Source: Mesoterricola sediminis (GTDB lineage Bacteria; Acidobacteriota; Holophagae; Holophagales; Holophagaceae). Taken from it: a stretch of DNA of 64,000 nt. Positions 61,001-64,000 of this stretch are shown piece by piece. The translations under genes and the position numbers were made by a program. Position 1 is the first letter of the stretch. Every line of letters begins with the position of its first letter. The DNA lies in the NCBI RefSeq assembly GCF_030295425.1, contig NZ_AP027081.1, forward strand, positions 2,044,965 through 2,108,964. The letters are read 5' to 3'. The notes beneath the pieces were generated by a model. The model did not search any database. It saw nothing but the letters and a program-made list of their open reading frames with translations, and was not told the origin of the DNA.

Positions 61001-61034
61001 GATAACCGACCAAAGAGCAAGCTCAGTAGAGTAA
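55041..61034 (+). CDS. Giant nuclease-STAND NTPase (antiviral STAND/Avs-like)
   Basis: 1997 aa. The N-terminal 200 residues fit a Cap4/DUF4297- or Mrr-like PD-(D/E)XK nuclease: RAQRGYVPQYDAASAAIY, then DDVV (Asp 55/56) and HQFK (Gln 69, Lys 71). The P-loop NTPase follows: Walker A VGPPGSGKSTLLQL near 282-289, Walker B LIIVDGLDH with Asp 379, then a winged-helix-like segment. From about 600 to the end is a long helical repeat region of TPR/ARM style, the usual sensor part of STAND proteins. Avs proteins bind phage proteins with the repeats, oligomerise and release a DNA nuclease. GC is clearly lower than the host. No strong ribosome site; stands alone between the PLD pair and a recombinase remnant. 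Confidence 0.75.
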   Translation: MTKASKPIPPGEGERRAQRGYVPQYDAASAAIYAALDRDDLVWIGLADRGAGIADDVVLGLSDRIVGHQFKTSKYPDPFRLESLLLGADGLFQPLVNAWGQLRQSFPGSNVEIRLVTNDIPSNRDKLIKGSEGHSAAFIQDFKFHPSWSLNDWRLTRWQPFVDKLAGKSGLSEEAFNIFFGGLRILCGSDADFVHYHRLSPEGARLARKIADLLPRLVADARDRDRWTRAEFLKELNWPDSSAIRRSHQFPVGAYAQRNYLTEGKLREAINAFDSGYVSLVGPPGSGKSTLLQLSLTTESALVTMRYLAFVPGEGQGVGRGEAEGFLDDLNAQFRRSGLAGIRFRNSNLHERREQFGSLLNQAGERFRKTSIRTLIIVDGLDHIPREERPERSLLAELPLPESIPAGVIFVLGTQRLDLDDLKPAIQEQASLPRRHVIVEPLAREAVYRMADAFGLGPGLSRERLFALCHGHPLVTRYLIEALLGADSERQEALLKGEFDFEGDIETVYASAWRDINDDSDARDVLGYIARAEGPIPPELLARAVSDQAVERALASTRHLLSLGPQGWEVFHNSFRLFILSKPRLKFGKQDLDYSPSIYRNLAELARIAGADSHQRWLELRYWARAESHSMVLSLAQPTRFRNQLSDGRSSDDIQADIRLAFGAAKALGGPIDVFRLLLAMDEVKRRSRVLEYAPGVVDALLAIGDIDSALAYTEANGSREDKVVDALLSVGEIDKARAVFHRNEPLEQLLGSRTNDLYSQQEELHRWAEQVFHFRDSEQINEAIERLTRLEPDQRWDAQDVGAFGEELRLTVAQAAAAAQPDSDPCEIARQLKVQDTFFPYLLIEASLRACKRGLVGQAHDLLLQAVVHSAFLGIPNGWRRRAAMAAVELGDTQMARSIFANLVSPGIAMMDGETGGDVSEGVVRAVIAHAELTAMLGEPLTEGAPSKRSVLRPLQHHARVVGAILGRTRVGDPIAQGEVARATRDMLTYLEHARPDGPDEFYAIHQISFAAPVLVRAFLRAAAISGEAEFAGVIAEFDRSFLNQDSGNYNRISLRREVASAIYRWNGDVEAACQRLEPLVAEIKENTPEAQAEELASLATAFAHVGNEARARDLIRQIHRETLGYALAPKKDPQFEMWEELFQLANAANPDNRRERVGLIMRQLAGMAETEGRSSAYRISASVLTEAAMVDASTGYAAARIISKNGVLGWDGILNALLLGVVRRRPDLAGQCAITWMSLSLPYYREPHYRPGKLGEIISAIVAAANESTVAALVETLCAAIEAESQLQSRAALLERLAEAASPRNITITALNDALVRWQAEAPAERDVTTPMRFDDVASLDELEKRFLNENVEHPNYEGVHAYVRLAPNAGLAEARDMFERWPAFQEDARARFTLVEQAFRHGDIGLARSLVEAYPGHADDRASWDSWSGAGKLNYYQGRLKLDGALVHRKAFNDLVEDLAAGRGYTWSILLDHEAIFRTITPAPDWPAMWECLAEQLRTTREHAFGKPFEVSNCLRTDEELIVELHRWALSLALPELRRHFRDGALRLLSAEGGAAVFELLARTLLQGDADEPIEGMQLLLSATDNMAVRELGEAIASFADHPDYAVAVGMARLSRAWGRPILMSHADLPPLYQIHLDENRGGFERPTLIDPISGAMRVEDPLGWTFPFSAVIKMLSRKGVSIDHIRLRCRELINSWGGLEVFGQAATDKLKAELACLDMRLTYSRPHTIVAARAIRYVAGEMRRAGLINERDEPWLLHMMDYPAVRLPNLRPTARPPYIQRPSVDRASWTEEEQRWMNDVHADVQPLLSGGDTVIAEIVRFNRRYIRKEFTMERMRAPFLDIGSGGDLFSWVHKLPEATWIEGWLLIPDGPATTIVRRFSESFMPGIPSDMLVICPLWLDILAWQQHPENWMSYIDRTGRIVAKVLWWRDGGPVDIGQDNMWGEGFLVIVTPEGRAQIDTVISPLTVKVHARRTHSSEGNPSAITDQRASSVE

Positions 61035-61249
61035 TCTTCTTCTCTTGATCCACAGAATTGTCCGACGATCGCTTAACAGGAAAAAGGAGCCTATGCTTCA
61101 AACGTGCGCGCCTGACCTGTCTTGCCAATGCGATTGTGGCCAAGGTTTTCACCGGTCCTGACCGCGCTGCACGGGAAGGGGGATGGGCTGAATCTCAGCG
61201 GCGGCAATTGTTTCAGTGCCTCGGCGCAGATCAACACCATCCCCCCGCT

Positions 61250-61510
61250 TGTCACGTAAGCCTCCTGACCACCTTGGATGGCGGCCTGGGGTGGTGTGAC
61301 TCTGAAAACATACAAGGCGCAGAGCAGAGCGCGCCGGGCTGTCTCGGGACAGAGAGGCTTGCCTTTCCGGGTGGAGAACAGCAGGGGCGGCGTGGGCCGG
61401 TCGTACTTCCAGTAGTTCCGCAGCAATTCCAAAAGCTTGGGACTGAGCATGACCATGCGCTGGCCGCAACCCTTGGCATGGCGGACGAGACCGGACCACC
61501 CGTGTTTGCA
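61250..61510 (-). pseudogene. Tyrosine-recombinase (integrase) remnant
   Basis: Leftward frame with VRHAKGCGQRMVMLSPKLLE, LLRNYWKYDRPTPPLLF and GKPLCPETARRAL. This is the central piece of phage-type integrases of the kind found with IS91-like elements (pattern VRxGKGxKDRxVMLSPxLLxxLRxYW). The expected HxLRH segment and the catalytic Tyr are missing; after FRVTPP the frame no longer fits the family. The 5' part is absent too. So it is a fragment, marking the right part of the island. Confidence 0.6.
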
Positions 61511-61546
61511 GGCTTCCTGCTGGCCTGGGGCGCGTGCCAGACTGGG

Positions 61547-61576
61547 GGTTCATCTCCTCCAGGTTCATCTCCTCCA
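61547..61576 (+). repeat. Two tandem copies of a 15-bp repeat
   Basis: GGTTCATCTCCTCCA occurs at 61547-61561 and again at 61562-61576, exactly head to tail, at the point where the island changes back to host-like sequence. It may be a duplication left by insertion or excision, or simple slippage. Confidence 0.6.
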
Positions 61577-61659
61577 TTCACGGCCCGGGCGCGCTGGCGC
61601 GGGTTCCCCTCCATCCGGCTTCCCGGGCCGGTCCTTCCAATCCTGGGACGAGGCTGCGC

Positions 61660-62130
61660 ATGTGGAACAAACTGCTGGATCTGTGGGCCTACTGGGACTG
61701 GTTCATCTACCGGCAGGCCCCCCCCCGCGCGAACCGCCGGACGTTCTTGTTCAACTACCAGAAAGGGAGTGTCGAGGGGATCTTCCCCACCCTCGGGCTT
61801 TGCGGCGCCAGCGGCATGGTCATCAACCTGTACGGGGCGCGGCTGCCGGAAACAGCCAGGACGCTCCTGATCTTCGTTCCCATCGGGCTGATGGTGGTCC
61901 TCGCGCTCCTGGGCCAGCGGCGAGGGCGGGAAAAGCGGGCGGAATTCGAACATTTCGATAAACGCCTTGTTCGAACATACGATCGGTACGTCTGGATCTT
62001 CGCCCTGTCCTGCCTGGCCCTCTTCGTCGCGTTCATCGTCCTCGTGACCCAGCATCCCTTCCCGCACGCTCGGGGCCGGGGGGACGGCCCCCGCGCCGCC
62101 AACCCGGCGTCCCCGACGCGCAGGATCTGA
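61660..62130 (+). CDS. Small membrane protein of unknown function
   Basis: 156 aa starting MWNKLLDLWAYWDWFIYRQ. Hydrophobic segments at TARTLLIFVPIGLMVVLALL (about residues 67-86) and YVWIFALSCLALFVAFIVLV (about 110-129), with a charged stretch between, and an Arg/Pro-rich tail. No family recognised. Codon use is host-like, in contrast to the island just left of it. The open frame extends upstream, but MWNKLL is the best ATG although no strong ribosome site is visible. Confidence 0.6.
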   Translation: MWNKLLDLWAYWDWFIYRQAPPRANRRTFLFNYQKGSVEGIFPTLGLCGASGMVINLYGARLPETARTLLIFVPIGLMVVLALLGQRRGREKRAEFEHFDKRLVRTYDRYVWIFALSCLALFVAFIVLVTQHPFPHARGRGDGPRAANPASPTRRI

Positions 62131-62281
62131 GCCGGCCGGTCTCCCCCAGGGTTGGGGGGCCAGGCCTCCTGGGGGTCGACCCGGCCCCGGCGGTTCGGCC
62201 CCGGGATGCTCCGCGGCTCCCTCCGGCCGGGCCCGCCCTCCCGGAATCTCCCGCTTCCCAAAAGCCGCGGTCCAGGCCAGC

Positions 62282-64000
62282 ATGTATGAAATTTTCAAGG
62301 CCCCTGGGTCCATGCCTCTCCTGAACCGCATCCCCATCAAGAGCCAGCTGCGGCTGGTGGTGCTGATCATGGGCCTGCCCATGGCGGGCCTGATCCTGTT
62401 CCTGGGGTTGAAGGCGCGGCAGCGGGCCGTGGAGGACGCCACCCGGGACCTGGCCCGGCTGGGGGACGCGGTGCGCGCGGAGCAGGCGGGGCAGGTGGCC
62501 TCCACCCGGCAGCTCCTCACCGTCCTGGCCCACCTGCCGATCATCCGGAACCGCGAGGCGAAACCCGTCGCCCGGCTTTTCGAGGATCTCTGCGCCCGGA
62601 ACCCCGCCCTCTCCAACCTCGGCGTGGCGGACCGCTCGGGCCGGGTCTGGGCCGCCGCCGTGCCCTCCAGCGCGCCCTTCCAGATCGGCGACCGGCGCTA
62701 TTTCCAGCAGGCGCTGCGCCGCGGGCGCCTGGCCTCCGGGGAATACGTGGTGTCCCGGGCCACGGGCCGGCCCAGCCTCAACTTCGGCTTTCCTGTCGTG
62801 GACGCGGCGGGGCAGGTCACGGACATCCTCTCCATCGGCTTCCACCTGGAGAGCTTCAAGGGGGTCCTGGAGCGGAGCCGCATGCCTTCCGGGGCCATCC
62901 TGACCTTCGTGGACCACCGGGGCGTCATCCTCTACCGGGCCCCGGACGCCCTCGGCCGCGTCGGCACCCCCTTCGACGCCAGGACCATGGCCGAGATCCA
63001 GGGCTTCCCGGACGAGGAGATCCACGTCGGGCGCTCCGCGCTCCTGGGGGAACGGCGCATCATCCTCACGTACAAGCTGCGCCTGGAGGGGGAGACGGAG
63101 CCCTACCTGATCATCCGGGGGGGCATCCCCCTGGACGCGGTGCTGGCCGGGGCCAACCGCAGCATCCTGCGCAACCTGTCCTTCATGGGCCTGGTGTGGC
63201 TCCTGGCCTTCCTCGCCGCCAACGCCGTGGCCAAGCGGTCCATCCTGGCCCCGGTGGGCACCCTGCGGGAGGCCTCCCTGCGCCTGGCGCGGGGGGAGGG
63301 CCGCGGGGCGATCGCGGACCGCATCCAGGGGGGGGAACTGGGGGAGCTGGCCGCCACCTTCGACGACATGGCCCGGCAGCTGCGGCATCGGGAGGCCGCC
63401 CTCGAGGAGAGCAACGCGCGCCTGGAGGCGACCCTGGCCCTGGCCTTCGACGGCTACTGGTCCAACGATGCGGAGGGCCGGATCCTGGACGTGAACGACG
63501 CCTATTGCCGCATCACCGGCTGGAGCCGGGAGGAGATCGTGGGGCGCTTCATCCCCGAGTTCGATGTGCTGGATTCGGTCGAGACCGTCCGGGAACGCAT
63601 CGCCCTGTCCCGCCGGGAGGGGGTGATCCAGTTCCGGTCCCGGCACCGGAAGGCCGACGGCTCCCGGGCGGAGGTGGAGGTGCGGGTGGCGCTGGATCCC
63701 CGCACGGACCGCTGCCTCTGCTTCTTCCGGGACATCACGGCCGCCCTCCGGGCCGAGGAGGCGCTGCGGGCCTCGGAGGAGCGCTTCGAGGTGGCGTTCG
63801 AGGCCAGCCCCGACGCCATTTCCCTCTCCACCCTCCAGGAGGGCCGGTACCTCCTGGTCAACGAGGGCTTCTGCGCCGTCTCCGGGCGCACCCGGGAGGA
63901 GGTGGTCGGCCAGTTGGCCGTCGACCTGGGCATCTGGCTGGATCCCCAGGAACGGGATCAATGGGTGACCCAGCTGCGGGCCTCGGGGCAGGTGGCCTCC
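62282..64000 (+). CDS. Membrane sensor protein with HAMP and PAS domains, partial (runs off right edge)
   Basis: 573 codons open to the window end with no stop. Transmembrane helix near residues 22-45 (LRLVVLIMGLPMAGLILFLG), an extracytoplasmic Cache-like sensor domain to about 290 with YFQQALRRGRLASGEYVV and FGFPVVDAAG, a second helix (LSFMGLVWLLAFLAANAVA), HAMP (SILAPVGTLREASLRLARGE, GELGELAATFDDMARQL), then two PAS domains (from WSNDAEGRILDVNDAYCRIT and ISLSTLQEGRYLLVNEGFC). This is the front of a sensor kinase or diguanylate cyclase; the output domain is outside the window. An ATG ten codons later (MPLLNRIPIK) is an alternative start. Confidence 0.85.
   Translation, partial: MYEIFKAPGSMPLLNRIPIKSQLRLVVLIMGLPMAGLILFLGLKARQRAVEDATRDLARLGDAVRAEQAGQVASTRQLLTVLAHLPIIRNREAKPVARLFEDLCARNPALSNLGVADRSGRVWAAAVPSSAPFQIGDRRYFQQALRRGRLASGEYVVSRATGRPSLNFGFPVVDAAGQVTDILSIGFHLESFKGVLERSRMPSGAILTFVDHRGVILYRAPDALGRVGTPFDARTMAEIQGFPDEEIHVGRSALLGERRIILTYKLRLEGETEPYLIIRGGIPLDAVLAGANRSILRNLSFMGLVWLLAFLAANAVAKRSILAPVGTLREASLRLARGEGRGAIADRIQGGELGELAATFDDMARQLRHREAALEESNARLEATLALAFDGYWSNDAEGRILDVNDAYCRITGWSREEIVGRFIPEFDVLDSVETVRERIALSRREGVIQFRSRHRKADGSRAEVEVRVALDPRTDRCLCFFRDITAALRAEEALRASEERFEVAFEASPDAISLSTLQEGRYLLVNEGFCAVSGRTREEVVGQLAVDLGIWLDPQERDQWVTQLRASGQVAS

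Overview
The window is GC-rich bacterial DNA from a motile, Gram-negative anaerobe: it carries an [FeFe]-hydrogenase system, an Mla-type outer-membrane lipid transport system, flagellin and many multidomain histidine kinases. An acidobacterium of the Holophaga/Geothrix type would fit, but that is inference from gene content and base composition, not shown by any marker gene here.

Region 1 (5-11739) is a hydrogen-metabolism locus. hydG and a small TM1266-type ACT protein run left; a seven-gene operon runs right: rex, hydC, hydB, hydA, a single-domain response regulator, a hydrogenase-like histidine kinase and a receiver-kinase hybrid. HydB is an unusual NuoF-GltD fusion, so the enzyme may link H2 and ferredoxin to both NAD(H) and NADP(H). 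The kinase carries a ferredoxin and a degenerate H-cluster domain and looks like a soluble H2/redox sensor co-transcribed with the catalytic enzyme. Two Rex-like operators lie in the divergent intergenic region.

Region 2 (11774-35940) is mostly chromosomal core: an NHL-repeat secreted protein, a binding-protein/kinase/receiver fusion, hypB-hypF ([NiFe] maturation), a short flagellin, then a long leftward run (EamA and MFS transporters, pgeF, a UbiA prenyltransferase, a DUF116 protein, mlaDFE, glmU, a membrane PAS protein, pdxA, hfq with a long N-terminal extension, a PAS kinase) and a rightward Fur-family regulator. tRNA-Gly and tRNA-Cys follow, each with a strong terminator.

Region 3 (about 36273-61580) is an acquired accessory island just downstream of tRNA-Cys. 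It holds a PrrC/RloC-like SMC-type ATPase of lower GC, a VirB-type secretion operon whose first gene (virB3) is cut off and which has no visible coupling protein or relaxase, an AT-rich patch, a two-gene unit of a double phospholipase-D-motif protein plus an unknown partner, a 1997-residue nuclease-STAND NTPase resembling antiviral STAND proteins, and a decayed tyrosine recombinase. This is a defence/mobile-element island; the PLD pair is the least familiar part.

Region 4 (61660-64000) returns to host-like DNA with a small membrane protein and a sensor (membrane-sensor domain, HAMP, two PAS) that runs off the right edge.
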